DNA of 64,000 nt from Peromyscus leucopus (GCF_004664715.2 NC_051083.1:116074534-116138533), one strand, 5' to 3'. Counted from the stretch's first letter, positions 36,267-48,307 are shown. Notes: generated by a model not told the origin, from the letters alone. Made by a program: numbers and translations.

Positions 36267-36590
36267 GCAGGGCGGTGGTGGCGCACGCCTTTAATCCCAG
36301 CACTCGGGAGGCAGAGCCAGGTGGATCTCTGTGAGTTCGAGGCCAGCCTGGGCTACCAAGTGAGTTCCAGGAAAAGGCGCAAAGCTACACAGAGAAACCC
36401 TGTCTCAAAAACAAAACAAAACAAAAAAAATCCTAGCACTCGGGAGGCAGAGCCAGGTAGATCTCTGTGAGTTCGAGCCCAGCCTGGGCTACCAAGTGAG
36501 TTCCAGGAAAAGGCGCAAAGCTACACAGAGAATCCCTGTCTCGAAAAACAAAAAAACAAAAAGAAAGAAAGAAAAGAAAAGGTTCTATCT
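36267..36590 (+). mobile_element. B1 dimer (full copy plus 5'-truncated copy)
   Basis: Copy 1 (36267..36407) is a near-consensus B1. After an A-rich linker (36403..36430), copy 2 (36431..36546) starts at 'tcctagcactcgggaggcag', lacking the first ~30 nt of B1. Both have the variant 'ccaggaaaaggcgcaaagct' and are almost identical. One approximate duplication (aaaagaaaa..gttc) flanks the pair. Confidence 0.85.
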
Positions 36591-37039
36591 AAAGGAGAAA
36601 AAAGCAAAGAAAGGGCATAAGGTTAAAAAAATGTACTTACATTATGCATCTCATTCATTTAAATGATTATATACAAATACATCATTATAAAATGATAAAC
36701 GATTTTTCATAATACATCATTCTATTTCTTACCTAGTTGAATATGTATGCTGGCCACTTTAATAGCCAATTAATGTTCATGGAAAGAGTAAATCTGAATA
36801 CTTGTATACTGTAAATCTAGTTGCACTGTTTTCACCACAGGGCAATTGGTTACAACTTACAACTGGCACTGCCTAATGGCAGAAAATAAAATTGTAAGCA
36901 TAGTAGCTAGTCAAAATAAGCAGCCCACTTAAGGCTCTTTGCAAACACAATGTAATAACAAGTGTGTGAGCAAGGGATGTGCAGTAGTTCAGAGCTTACC
37001 TAGCACATATAGGGTTTCTTTAAAAACAAATTAAAAATA
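36591..37039. other. Unique intron sequence
   Basis: No feature recognised. Confidence 0.35.
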
Positions 37040-37565
37040 GACCTACCATATCACCCAGCCTCATAACTCCTGGATATTTATTCAAATGACTTCAAGTCAT
37101 TTGAGAACCTTGCATATCAGTGTTTATTGCAGCCTTATTCACAATAGCTATATTATGGACCCCACTTAAGTGTCCTCAACAGGCGAATGGGTAAAGAAAA
37201 CAGAGTTTATATACACAATATAATTCCTTCAACAATAAAGAAGAATGAAGTTATGCCATTTTCATAAACATGGATACAAACTAGAAACAATATTAAGTGA
37301 CTAAAGCTGGTCCTCAGGAAGAAAATGTCCCTTGTTTGCTCTCATTTGTGGGTCCTATAATTTATAGATTAATAAAATCATAAATGTACAGATATGGCAG
37401 TAGAAGCAAAGTCATCTAGAGAAACAAAGGGAACCAATGGGAGGGGGAGGGGCTAGAAAGTTAAGACTAGCAGGGTGTGGGGGGGAGTATGCTCCAAGTA
37501 CAATATATAATTGCATGTATATGGCTTTATAAAACCCATGTATAGTAAAATTTTAAAATCTAAAA
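37040..37565 (+). mobile_element. Old L1 3' segment
   Basis: 'accatatcacccagcctcat', 'tattcacaatagctatatta', 'caacaggcgaatgggtaaag', 'tcatttgtgggtcctataat' follow sense L1 near the ORF2 end/3' UTR. Broken by stops. Confidence 0.75.
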
Positions 37566-37844
37566 CAAAAAGCCAAGCAACTAAAATAATTCCTTTAAAT
37601 TACTAATAATTCCTTTAAATTACTTCTGTTTCTCATTTTGCGGTACTTCAAATATATACAGATCACTGCAACTTGTGTCATTTGCATAGTAATTTCTACC
37701 AATTTTTTCCTAATAATCAAGCATGTTCTGCATGAGCATCAAAACTAACACAGGCTAAGCTATTACTTTGCATTTACAATACTGGCTGAAAAATTTGTAA
37801 GTATAAGAGAATAATGTGGCATGGAAATGTGAACCACAAAATAG

Positions 37845-38078
37845 CCAGGAGTAGTGGTATGAACCTGTAATCCCCCACTGGAAGCCTGACGCAGGAGAGT
37901 CATGAGTTCAAGGTCAGTCTGGGCTTCATTGCAAATTTGCTATCACCCCTGGCTGTATAGTAAGTGTGATCCTATCTTAAAAAAAAAAAAGGAATAGGGA
38001 TAGGGATAGAACTCAGTGATGGAGCTCATGCCTAGTAAATCCAAAGTCCTGGGTTCCATTTTCAACACTAGAGAAGAA
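37845..38078 (+). mobile_element. B4-type SINE (B1 half plus ID-like half)
   Basis: 'agccaggagtagtggtatga' .. A12 .. 'gatagaactcagtgatggag' .. 'cctgggttccattttcaaca'. Confidence 0.6.
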
Positions 38079-38135
38079 ATGGATACATATAAGAAAAGCT
38101 TTTCATGATTTTTTTTTGTGTGTGTGAAAGGCAAC

Positions 38136-38136
<1 letters not shown>

Positions 38137-38173
<37 letters not shown>
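38137..38173. repeat. (AAT)n microsatellite
   Basis: About 12 uninterrupted AAT units. Confidence 0.95.
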
Positions 38174-38174
<1 letters not shown>

Positions 38175-38278
38175 CCTGAAAACAGTAGACATGTGAAATT
38201 GATTCAATTAACAAAAACATTGGATGGATTTTTAAATTATGGTTACTAGAAACCACTTTTGATAGAAATCTTTTCAAA

Positions 38279-38378
38279 GCCGGGTGGGCACGCTTTATAG
38301 CATCGGAGCAGAGCAAGGATCTTGTGATTCGAGCCAGCTGTCTCAATGATTAGAAAGGCAAACTACACAGAAATGTCT

Positions 38379-38408
<30 letters not shown>
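38279..38408 (+). mobile_element. Young but aberrant B1-related SINE
   Basis: About 100 nt starting 'gccgggtgggcacgctttat' and ending 'ctacacagaaatgtctc', then A29. Flanked by perfect 15-bp duplications (agaaatcttttcaaa at 38264..38278 and 38409..38423). B1 landmarks are present but with many indels. Confidence 0.75.
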
Positions 38409-38411
<3 letters not shown>

Positions 38412-38569
38412 AATCTTTTCAAAATATCGGTTGTCGTTTTGCCTTGGTAATCACCATACAGAAAATCGAATTAAATTTTCACTGACTTCTACATAATAAG
38501 ACTAATGCTTTGCATTCTTTCACCCCACAAACTCTACAAGCTGCTGGGTGTTTTCACTGAAATCCAATA

Positions 38570-38830
38570 TAGGTTGAGCATCTAAAAACTCAAAATCTGA
38601 AATAGTTTGAGTACTATCAAGAAGCCACAAGTGGAAAATTTCATGTCATCAAACTTTTTTCATGTACATATTTACCTAAAATAATGTTTAAAATTTACCT
38701 TCAGCCTATACATATGTTATAAATGAAATATAAATATAAATGAATTGCATACTTGGGTTCTACTCATCAAGATATTACATTGTGTCTAAATAATCTCAAA
38801 TACAAACTATTTCTTTTCCTCCAAGCATTT
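38570..38830. mobile_element. Ancient DNA transposon, copy 2
   Basis: 'ggttgagcatctaaaaactc', 'tttttcatgtacatatttac', 'ctcatcaagatattacattg' match the layout of the copy at 17772. Confidence 0.45.
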
Positions 38831-39293
38831 TAAAGAAGTAGCCTCCAACCAATACCACTCTTGGCTGCAAAATAATTTTCCCAATACTCAAATATTTATG
38901 ACAAATAATTTTATTATTTCCAGTCCTTCAGAAACAACAAAACTCCTTAAGTTCATAAAATGTCTTATGACAGTAACTTCTGAATTATTGAAAAATTATC
39001 AGACACTGTGGGGATGAGTAAACTTTTAAAAAGACAATCCTTCATACATTAATTCCCTTCACCAGTATGGACAGAAATGTTTCTGAAACACTTGGTAAAA
39101 CTTTCATAGTGCTATCTATCACAGGATAGTGAGAAAAAGTTAAGCTTTTCCTGGTAACCTAAGTCATCGCTGGAAAGAAACAGTTTTGAGCACGAGGTGA
39201 GATCACCTCCAAAGGCTCAGTATTTGGAGTCTTCCACCTACTTTTTACAATTAAGTTTTCTTTACTCTCACTCTTTAAAAAAATACTACATTT
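38831..39293. other. Unique intron sequence
   Basis: No feature recognised. Confidence 0.35.
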
Positions 39294-39455
39294 TAGTGTG
39301 TGTGCATTGCGTGCCTGCACCATGGCAGGAATGGGAAGCTCAGAGAACATTCAGAAGCCAGTTCTTTCATTTCACCATGTGATTCCTGGGGCTGGTCCTC
39401 TCGTCAGGCATGGCAGCAAATTACTTTACTCACTGAACTATCTCTCAGGCCACAC
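39294..39455 (-). mobile_element. B3-type SINE (antisense)
   Basis: 'tgtgtgcattgcgtgcctgc' to 'actgaactatctctcaggcc'. Confidence 0.55.
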
Positions 39456-41464
39456 ACTCACCTTTTTATTGGCTGTAAGTTCAGTGTGCGTGTGTCTCCA
39501 TCATGTTCCCCAAAACATACTGGTTAAATTTTCTATAGTTGCAAAACCAGAGTCAATCAAATAAAATGCAGCAAGCAATTGCTCTGGTTAAGGTATTCAA
39601 TAAAGTATATTAGATTTGCACTATAAAACACTAATTATATGGGTTCCTGAATGCTCTTGCGGGTGTCCCTGGGAGCTGTCCTCTGAGTAAAGTTTTAAAG
39701 TTTTAGGATCTAGAATTCATGAATTCTATGTACCTGATAAGTTGAAGTCTGGAAATAACACCCTATCTTTTTATGGAATACAGTTATTCTCAGAGAATCT
39801 TAGCTGAATTTTGGGAACCAAACAGGAAAAGAAATCAGTTTGAAAAAAAAATCTATGGTGGTTCCAGAAATCAAATGGTATGGATGTTGGGACAGGCACC
39901 TGACTTCATTACAGGCTGTGAACTAGGGATGTTATTCAAATTATTTAACATTTATAGCACAGGTATTAGCCAATCAGAATTGACGTCCTTTTATGAGATC
40001 ATTTTGTTGCTGCTGAATTGTGGAAAAGCCTGGAAGGTGGACAAGAGAAAGGGTACTCTGGTTTCCACTTAATTCATCAGGAAGTAGTCCAATAGCATCA
40101 CCATATTATATAGCCATATAAAGCACACTCCTGGAAAATAGAACTACTACTTTGTGCTAGGTACTTGCTAATGAACACCACACATGCAGTCCCTTGACAT
40201 ATATGCAATATGTACAATGTGAGGGATATACAAGAGTTTAGTTGGATTCAAGTCAGTGAGCAAAAGTGAAGACGAGATTTTTTTTTTTTCCCCAGAGAGC
40301 TAACCAGGAAAAGTATGAGGTGATAAAGATGAAAGAAGAGGATGGGGTGGGGGTGGGACTGACACACAGAGAAACTGAGCTGCTCATGCCAGGAAACACT
40401 CTACTACTGAGCGGCACTCCAGTGACTAAGAGAATTTCTAATTAAACATTACTATTAATGTTTAATTAACACACATATGAAGTATAATAAATTCAGTTAT
40501 GTAATGGTACTGAAGACATCTGCTTAGTGTGTACAACATGAAAATACCTGTGCTTAATGATAAACATAACACTGTGATTTAAAGATGATGAAGATATTGT
40601 TAACAGCTTGGTTCATAGTGCTTAAAACCTCAAAGTAGATCTACTAGGGACCCTTGACTGAGCTCCATTTAATGAAGCAACATGTCCCAAGAGGTTTCCA
40701 CCGTCAGTGCCAAAGTAGCTCCTTCATTCCTTCTTGCTATTTCCACTGTTGTCCCTTGTGCTTCATTCTAAATGACTACATCATTATTGTTCCAGAAGTG
40801 ACAATTCTGAAACAATATACAAGCATGAAAGGTTAAAAATAACCTACACTATGACAAAACCAGTAACTCAACATTAGTTCATCAATATTCTAAATAACTT
40901 TGTGTTTGTCGGTGTTTGGCCTGGTAAAACTCCTAAATACTGAAAAAAAAAAGCCACATGGTCTCATCAGTACAAATCTGAAGTTCACTGTAGAAATTTA
41001 GCTCTTAGACAGCACATGAACAATGACACCATTGGTTGGGGTGGTGGGGAGAAAGTCCATGTTAAATCACCAGCCTTGCAAAAAGGGTGGCATAAATCCA
41101 GTTAATAAGCATAAATAACAGAGTTGTGTACTTTATTTCTCATAGATTTTTAAACTATGCATTGATCCTTTGGCACAGGATAATATATATGAGTTACTTT
41201 AACAATCTCACTGACAATAGATAAGCACTCGACTTCTTACGATATGCAGCCACGGGAAAGGAATAAATAGGAAGGAATGTCAAAGTTGTGCTCCCATTTT
41301 CAAGTACAGACACTTAAAGACCTAGGGGGTTTAGTTAGAGAAACTACTCATCAATCTCCCATCAGTTGCATGTCATTTAAAGGTGAGTATGTAATAATTT
41401 TGAAGAATAGACTGACAAAGAATGAAATTTCAATTAAACAGCAACAAAAATGGCTGCAATTACG
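39456..41464. other. Unique intron sequence with minor SINE scraps
   Basis: A MIR-like scrap near 40150..40205 and an antisense ID-like scrap at about 40345..40432. No gene seen. Confidence 0.35.
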
Positions 41465-41640
41465 CACACTATTTTTATTTTGTGCTGGGCACTGTTTTAA
41501 GCACACTCACATACTAATTTATTCATTGCTCAAAGCAATCCTGTTAAGACAGGTTCCCTTACTATCATCGTTTTACAAATGAGGAAACTCACACAGAGAG
41601 ACAGTAAGTAAATTGGCTCAAGGTTCTACAGAAGAAAAGT
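41465..41640 (-). mobile_element. MIR SINE
   Basis: 'gtgctgggcactgttttaag', 'cgttttacaaatgaggaaac', 'agtaaattggctcaaggttc' is antisense MIR. Confidence 0.7.
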
Positions 41641-42847
41641 TGCAATCAAATTCGGACGTGTTTTAAAATGTTTACTGTCAGTGACTAATCTGTACAGTCT
41701 TTCCTTGGTGCAAAATGCACAGTACCAGTGACTAAGACACACAAATAACAATACTTTTTATAAATATATAGATTATTTAAAGTGTCATCCTGATACAAAA
41801 TGTCTAGAGGTGGCAAACCATGTTAAAACTAGTTCTACTTAAGTTTTATTTACTAATAAAACATATAACTGCATAGATTGATGCTGAAATGCACGGACAT
41901 TTGATAAACTAGAAAATACAGTTTAACTTCACTATCTTAGTAAAATATGAGTGTCTTTTTATTGCATGTATATAAGATGTGCACACCAGCCACCTGAAGG
42001 GACCTGAATCACACAGAACCGCCCTCAAGGTTCCAGCTTCTCCAGCAAACAGGTCAATCTATGCCATCTCAGCACTTATCACCCCAGTAGAAATGATGCT
42101 CAACTGTGTGCCTGACCATGAAATCCTTAAGGGTACATCTTATTTATCTCAGTGTCTATCTCAATAAACGTACATTAGCAAGTTCTCAAGAAACTTGGTA
42201 AAATAAGAAAAGCAATGAACACATGCAATATGGAAAGCACTGTGCCCCATGGTGGCAAAGTTGAGGTATGGTGTATGTATAAGGATACCCAGCAAAATGC
42301 CCAGCACATGAAAGTACCCTGAAAAATGAAGATGGTCAAATGAGGACTTCAGTTAAGAATTTAACTTTCTCACAAAAGTCACAGAATAAATAGGATTCCA
42401 AGGCTGTTCCAACTGATCACTTTTCTTTAAAAACAGATCAATTCTACTGGTTTAACCTATATAATCTCAAAATGAAAATAGTATAATGTTCAACATATAT
42501 TGTAGTAAAGCATGTAATAGTGGTTGCACTGAGATGTAATACATGTAAAAAATACAAATATATTTACAAATATTTGCAATTGTGAATGTTGTTAGGTTTA
42601 CAGTTTTTATTATCCTTCCAAAGAAGTGCCATACAACTTAGCTATGAGCCCATCCCTTCATCTATACACAATTACAGTTGGGCTTCCTCTGTCTATGAAT
42701 ATGCCTATTCTGAACATTTCATATCAAAAGTATACATTATGTGGCTTTTTGAGACAGGGTAATGCTTTTATGGCTCACTCATGTTACAGTATGTATCAGT
42801 ATGCTGTTCAAGGTTTTGGTTTCTTTTGTAATAGTTATTGGTTTTAA
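41641..42847. other. Unique intron sequence
   Basis: No clear element. The 42640..42800 region has old L1/B1-like wording but is too diverged to call. Confidence 0.3.
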
Positions 42848-43024
42848 GATTATTTTACTTTATGTGTATTTGCCTGCAGTGCCTGCAGAAGCCAGAGAGA
42901 GCATTAAATCCCCGGGGACTGGAGTTCCAGATGGCTGTGAGCTGCCATTTGGGTGCTGAGAACTGAACCCCAGTTCTCTGCAAATCACCAAGTGCTTTTA
43001 ATCACTGAGCCATCTCTCCAACCC
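42848..43024 (-). mobile_element. B2/B3-type SINE (antisense)
   Basis: 'gtgtatttgcctgcagtgcc', 'ggactggagttccagatggc', 'actgagccatctctccaacc'. Confidence 0.75.
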
Positions 43025-43099
43025 CTGCGGTTTGTTTTTATTCTTGAATTATGTGTGAACACACTATACTTTGTGTACCTACTTATCAGTTAATTGACA

Positions 43100-43330
43100 T
43101 TTGGACTATATCCACTTTTTTTGCTACTCAGATCAGTACATTTTTCTTTTTTGATATTAAAATATAACTACATCATTACCCCCTTCTCTTTCATTCCTTC
43201 AAACCCTCCTATATACTCCTCCTTGCTCTTTTTCAAATCCATGGCTCTTTTTTTATTAATTGTGTGTTGCTATATGCACATATGTATATGTATATATAAT
43301 TCCAAATGCATAAACACAATCTTCATACAA
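43100..43330 (-). mobile_element. L1 3' UTR fragment (antisense)
   Basis: 'caaaccctcctatatactcc', 'cttgctctttttcaaatcca', 'attgtgtgttgctatatgca' resemble rodent Lx-type L1 3' UTR in antisense. Confidence 0.55.
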
Positions 43331-43682
43331 CTTGTATGAATAAAACTTTTTAAATAGTAAGATTAAGCAAAAGAAGAACATCTAAGGTGATAAATATAAC
43401 AATACTTTGTGATGTCTAGCTTTTAGAAATAATCTAGGCTCCTTATACTAACACTGAAATTCATTTCAACACTTATTCAGTTGTTAGATCATCTTCAGAA
43501 CGTAAACATATAGCTAATTTATAGTGTGCCTAGTACAATATGTTGGATAAACAACAAATACAAGAACTACAACAAAAATCCTGCAAGTAGACTGAAAGGA
43601 AAGTTAAAATGAAAAATTTTACACTGGAGTAAAATATCAGGGGAAAAACTTGTGATTTAGTTTTATTATTGTTGTTATTTTT

Positions 43683-43812
43683 ATTTTGAGACAGAATCCT
43701 CTGTGTATCCCAGGCTGATTTTGAACTTCCTATGTAGCCTATGCTGGGTTTGAACTCACACCTCAGCTTCCTAAATGCTGTGGTTATAAATAAAACGCCA
43801 CACCAGGCTAAT
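43683..43812 (-). mobile_element. B1 SINE (diverged)
   Basis: 'ttgagacagaatcctctgtg' to 'gctgtggttataaataaaac'. Confidence 0.65.
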
Positions 43813-43924
43813 CCATGATTTAAAATGAGCTGTGGATAAGCTTTATGCATTTACCACTTCACATTAAAGTATTCTCACATTAAAGTATTCTCAATAAAAC
43901 ACATTTATTAAAATATTGGGAAAG

Positions 43925-44170
43925 GCCAGGGATGGCCTTTTATCCTGGCACACAGGAGAATGTCCAGAATAGGCAAATTCATAGACAGTCATTATGCATA
44001 GATGAGGATATAGTGAAGTTGTATGGAGCTTCTTTGGAAGGTAATAAAACTGCAAAGCTGGCAGTACTCGGGAGGCAGAAACAAGCCCATTTCTGCAAGT
44101 TCAATGCCACCATGATCTACTTAACTAGTTTTAGGCCAGCCAAAGCTACAAGTGCAACCCTGTATCAAAA
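43925..44170 (+). mobile_element. Two degraded B1-like units
   Basis: 'ccagggatggccttttatcc' (unit 1) and 'gcagtactcgggaggcagaa .. ggccagccaaagctacaagt' (unit 2), in the same orientation as the next B1. Confidence 0.45.
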
Positions 44171-44179
44171 CAAAAATAC

Positions 44180-44390
44180 CAGCTGGGTGTGGTGGCACAC
44201 GCCTTTAATCCCAGCACTCAGGAGGCGGAGGCAGGCGGATCTCTGTGAGTTCCAGGCCAGCCTGATATACAAAGTAAGTTCCAGGACAGCCAGGCTGTTA
44301 TTCAAAGAAACTTTGTTTTGAAAACAACAACAACAAAACCAAACAAACAACAAACTCCCCCCAAAAAACAGAAACAAAAAAAATAATAAT
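44180..44390 (+). mobile_element. B1 SINE with long A-rich tail
   Basis: 'agctgggtgtggtggcacac' to 'gtaagttccaggacagccag', tail of AAC/AAAC units to about 44390. Confidence 0.85.
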
Positions 44391-44395
44391 ACCAG

Positions 44396-44472
44396 GAGCT
44401 GTGGCACCAGAGATGCTCAGTGGTGAAGATCACTGGCTACTCTTCCAGAGGACCCAGGTTCAATTCCCAACA
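44396..44472 (+). mobile_element. B2 SINE, 5' half (split by an LTR)
   Basis: 'gagctgtggcaccagagatg .. tccagaggacccaggttcaa .. ttcccaaca'. It resumes at 44884 after the LTR. Confidence 0.8.
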
Positions 44473-44883
44473 TATGGGGGCCTACAGAGATTCCATAATG
44501 TGGCCTTATTTCATCTTGACTCAAGGTCAGAGTCCAAGCTTGTTATGCCCTGCAAGGTTGCATAATAGGATATTTTGGCCAAAGGCATGGTTACCAGGTG
44601 TCTTATACTTCAAGCCCTAATTACAGGATGCTTTGCCATAAGGCATGGCTACTAGATGTTTTGAAAATTAAGGAAGTGTTTACACTTGTCTGCACTTTGT
44701 CCTTGAGAGGGGGAGGTCTTTTGCCTCTCCCCTTGTTGGTGTATCAAAAGTCCATGAGGAATAAACTCGAGGTGACTGTGGTATTGACCCAGAGCCCTCC
44801 TGATGCTATCCTGTGTCTCTGTCTTTTCCTTTATCCTCACTCCTCCCTTCAAAGACTGTTCCATAGTCAAGAGGTCCCGGACA
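44473..44883 (+). mobile_element. Solo LTR (ERVK-like), 411 bp
   Basis: Flanked by 6-bp ccaaca (44467..44472 and 44884..44889). An AATAAA signal lies at 44760..44765, followed by a C/T-rich U5-like end closing in ..gtcccggaca. The first bases are TATG where TG.. is expected, consistent with one substitution. No internal viral genes, so it is the product of LTR-LTR recombination. The 6-bp duplication suggests the ERVK class. Confidence 0.7.
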
Positions 44884-45001
44884 CCAACACCCATGGATCA
44901 GCTCAAAGTCACCTTATCTCCATCTCGAGTACCTTATGCCTTCTTTGGCCTCCATGAGCACCAAGCACACGTGTTACACATACATACATGTAAGAAAAAC
45001 A
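44884..45001 (+). mobile_element. B2 SINE, 3' half
   Basis: 'cccatggatcagctcaaagt', 'cttctttggcctccatgagc', 'acatacatacatgtaagaaa' complete the split B2. Confidence 0.75.
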
Positions 45002-45270
45002 TGCATGAGCTGCCTTTTTGGAGCCCATTACCTAGGGTGGGACAACTTGCACAGCCTTGATGCAGGAGGAGGGGCTTGAACCTGCCTCAACTTAATGAAC
45101 CAGGCTTTGCTGCCTCCCATGGGAGGCCTTATCTTTATGGAGGAGGGAATGAGTGGTGGGTTGGGGGAAAAGGCTGGGGAGAAGCGGGAGGAGGGGAGAG
45201 AGGGGGATCTGTGGTTAGTATGTAAAAATGAATAAAAAATTTCTTTAAAAAACACCAATACATATGAAAT
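45002..45270 (+). mobile_element. L1 3' end, 5'-truncated
   Basis: 'aggaggaggggcttgaacct', 'ccatgggaggccttatcttt', a G/A block, then 'tatgtaaaaatgaataaaaa'. A muroid L1 3' UTR abutting the B2 tail. Confidence 0.8.
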
Positions 45271-45639
45271 AAAATTTTAAGAATCTAAAAAATCAGGTAC
45301 TACCATAGTAAAAGTCCTCACATTGTGAAAGTCTGAAACACTTAGGGATGCTTTTACTGACAATATTGTGTGTTAAGCGGACTTATCCTCCATAAATTGT
45401 ACAGTTATTTCATGATGCTTCTCTCCCCCATCCCTTGTAACCATATAATTCTATAACTTGGAAGCAAACTGTAGTATCTACATCATGTGCTGCTCCAGAT
45501 GTTTCCCCTTTTTATCTAGTTCTCAGTCCTGGTTGGCTAATATGCTACCCAGGTAGCATACCCAAGTTCCCAAACCAGTTCTGTACAAAGTTCTGTGATG
45601 CAAATATGGGAACTATAAGCATAGATAGCCTTTAGAGTT

Positions 45640-45850
45640 AGAGCATTAAATTTAGGTAGTAAAATACTTCGATTCATTAGCAGAATGTCTCCAGGCATGT
45701 TACTTAATCTCCCAGAGCTCAGGATTTCCCATCTGTAAGAAGAAGATTAATAAGAACACCAAGCTCACAGAGTTGTTCTGAAGATTAGAGGAGATAGTGT
45801 CTGTAAATAGTTGACCAAGGAGTCTCACACAGAATGCGTAGCTGTTACTA
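45640..45850 (+). mobile_element. MIR SINE
   Basis: 'ggcatgttacttaatctccc', 'cacagagttgttctgaagat', 'tctgtaaatagttgaccaag'. Confidence 0.65.
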
Positions 45851-46165
45851 CAGGTTAAACATCCTTAATCTTGATATGTGAAATCCTAAAAGCTTGGAGT
45901 GTAGTACTGGAAAACAAGACTCTGGACATTGGCACAGTGCCTTAAGTAGAAAATCCCATATCATAAGACTTTGCTTCATGCACAATTTATTTTTTAATAT
46001 ATAAAATTACATACAAAGTATAAATGAAGCAAATATGAAGTTTAAAGCCTTAGGTCTAATTCCAAAGATATTTCACTGTACATAGTCAAATAATCCAAAA
46101 TTGAAAAAAATCTTAAATCTGAAACACTTCTGATCTCAAGCATTTCAGACACAGGATATTCAACT
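45851..46165. mobile_element. Ancient DNA transposon, copy 3
   Basis: 'ggttaaacatccttaatctt' at one end and 'acaggatattcaacttg' as its inverted partner, with 'ccaaagatatttcactgtac' inside: the same family as 17772 and 38570, and the best-preserved ends. Confidence 0.55.
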
Positions 46166-48261
46166 TGTAACATTACATCACTTCTTCCTGCCACTTCCTA
46201 ACCTGGCCTCAATAGTCCTTTTACTTTACTTCCTATTGGATGGTTCCAGAGTCAGATCCACTCTGAAACTCAAAACTGGTTATCATCTAACATTATACTT
46301 AAGTAAATGTATATGATTAAGAGTTTTATTTTAGGCCAGTTATTGCATAGAGAGAATCAATTCAAACAGATTCATAGCTACCATGCACATACATGCACAC
46401 AAATAAACATAACAGAGTGAAATAGTCTAGAACTCTTTGTGAAGTTTAAGTTAAGACTCTTCCAGTGAGTATTTGCATCCATCCCTGTTGCAGGACAGGG
46501 GTAAGTATTTTGCACTTAGGATGTCCTATTACAAACTTGTAATAGATATGTCATCTATAAATGTTTTTAAACAAGACAGCACAGTGACTGATATACTTAC
46601 TGCTGGGGCAATTTCCAAAGGTTATAGATATAGTGAGTTAAAGATTGGGTAGGATTCCAGGGTTGATGTTTGCAATCCACACCTCTGTTGTGTGAACTAC
46701 TCACATTACATAAATAAAGAGTAGAATTCTCAGTTTAAATGTTGCAAGAATCAAATCTTTGGTTAGCTAAAGAGGATATGCAGGAATATTGTCAAAACAA
46801 ATTCTTAGGAACACTGGTGTACTCAGAGTAGAGATTAAGGAAACAAACATAAGGTGAAGTTTGCATTTGGAGGCAAGATGGAGTTCTGAGAGTGAACTAA
46901 CACAAGAAAAATTGAACAGAATGGGCTTGCAAGTGAATACTCCTCAAAGCTCCACAAAACCAGACTTCCCGACTTTTGAAAAAAAGACAAGGCACTTGGC
47001 ATCCTCAAGTAAATGCTCCTATGAATGCAGCACAGATGGCCAGAGGTGGAGGCAAAGGCTTTTACTGAAAGGCCATTTGAAGAAGGGTATGTTTGGAAAT
47101 ACTCTCTCATCACTCATTTTTTTTCTTCCTTGCTGGAATTGTTCCACCTTAAGCTTAACAAACAAGTCGTCATTTCTTTGGTATTTATTACAAGATTAAT
47201 CATACATATACGTGCATGCACATACATGACTCTCAAAATAAAATGCAGTGAGACTTAGGGGAAAATGCCTTTTTCTGTTGGTTTTCACTTCTAATTATTT
47301 TAATGTCAATTATAAACCCTTATAAATATATAATTTTACTGAGCAATACTATTCTGAGAATGCACATCATGAATATTCTCAAAACTCAGAAGCATCTACC
47401 TACCAATTCAATTTCTTTGTGGAATCTAGTAAGCAATCATAATAATAAGAAATTGAGAGCAAACCCTAGCAAGAGGACAGATATTCCTATGAGGGTGAGT
47501 TCTTTGGTAATATGGAACAAAGCTTTTGAAGAGACAACAGAAAAAAAATTAAAGATGTCTAGAGTTCAAAATTTGGCTACCAAACTTATTTTCTCAAAAT
47601 AATAATCTTAATTTAAATAAGTGATACGAACTTGCCTTTCTTTGACACCCTACCAGTTAACAAGCCAACAGCTGCAAATCCTTGGTCCCCGGCTTTGAAA
47701 GCCCATCCACACTTTCCATAATAGTTATTATCTTGGCTCATGGTTTCACTTGAACACAGAAAACGGATATCCACAGAATCCAATTGTGAAACCATTTAAG
47801 TCGTTTCTCTATTTGATATTGCATAAAAATTTTTTTCTCCAGTGTAAAATAGTAAAGAAGAAATTTAAACCAGATAGAGCAGTTGCCTAATAGAGTAAGG
47901 CCCTGAGTTTGATCTTAGTAGATCTTTTCTCAGTAGAGAAAAGAAAAAGGGAAGGAGAAAAGAGCTGTAAGGTGAATGAATGAGGGAAGGATGGGAAGAA
48001 CAAATTTAAACCAGAAAATATAACCAAGAAATTAAAATGTAAAACTTTTTATAGCCATTTTAGAAATGTATTTTCCACCTATTTTTTCCCATGTTGAGGG
48101 GAATTGTCTAAGTTTCTGTTGATTTTGTTTTGTGTGCACTCTGAAAAATGTCATTAAACTATTTTGATAGAGTATTCTTAAATTCTTATCAACAAGTATT
48201 GTTTACAGAGTAGCAATCTACTATGGAACAGGCACAGAAAGCCAAACACTTAAATTTAGAA

Positions 48262-48262
<1 letters not shown>
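46166..48262. other. Unique intron sequence
   Basis: Two overlapping frames of about 90-110 codons on opposite strands near 46835..47199 show no known domain. An AT-rich, feature-free remainder. Confidence 0.35.

Positions 48263-48305
<43 letters not shown>
48263..48305. repeat. (CA)n microsatellite
   Basis: About 21 CA units. Confidence 0.95.

Positions 48306-48307
<2 letters not shown>

Noticed and set aside
44473..44883. Complete endogenous retrovirus
   Set aside because: Only one LTR-length segment between duplications; no internal gag/pol/env-like sequence.
46835..47199. Overlapping 92- and 112-codon frames on opposite strands
   Set aside because: No domain, no splice context, and mutual overlap; most likely chance open frames in unique intron sequence.
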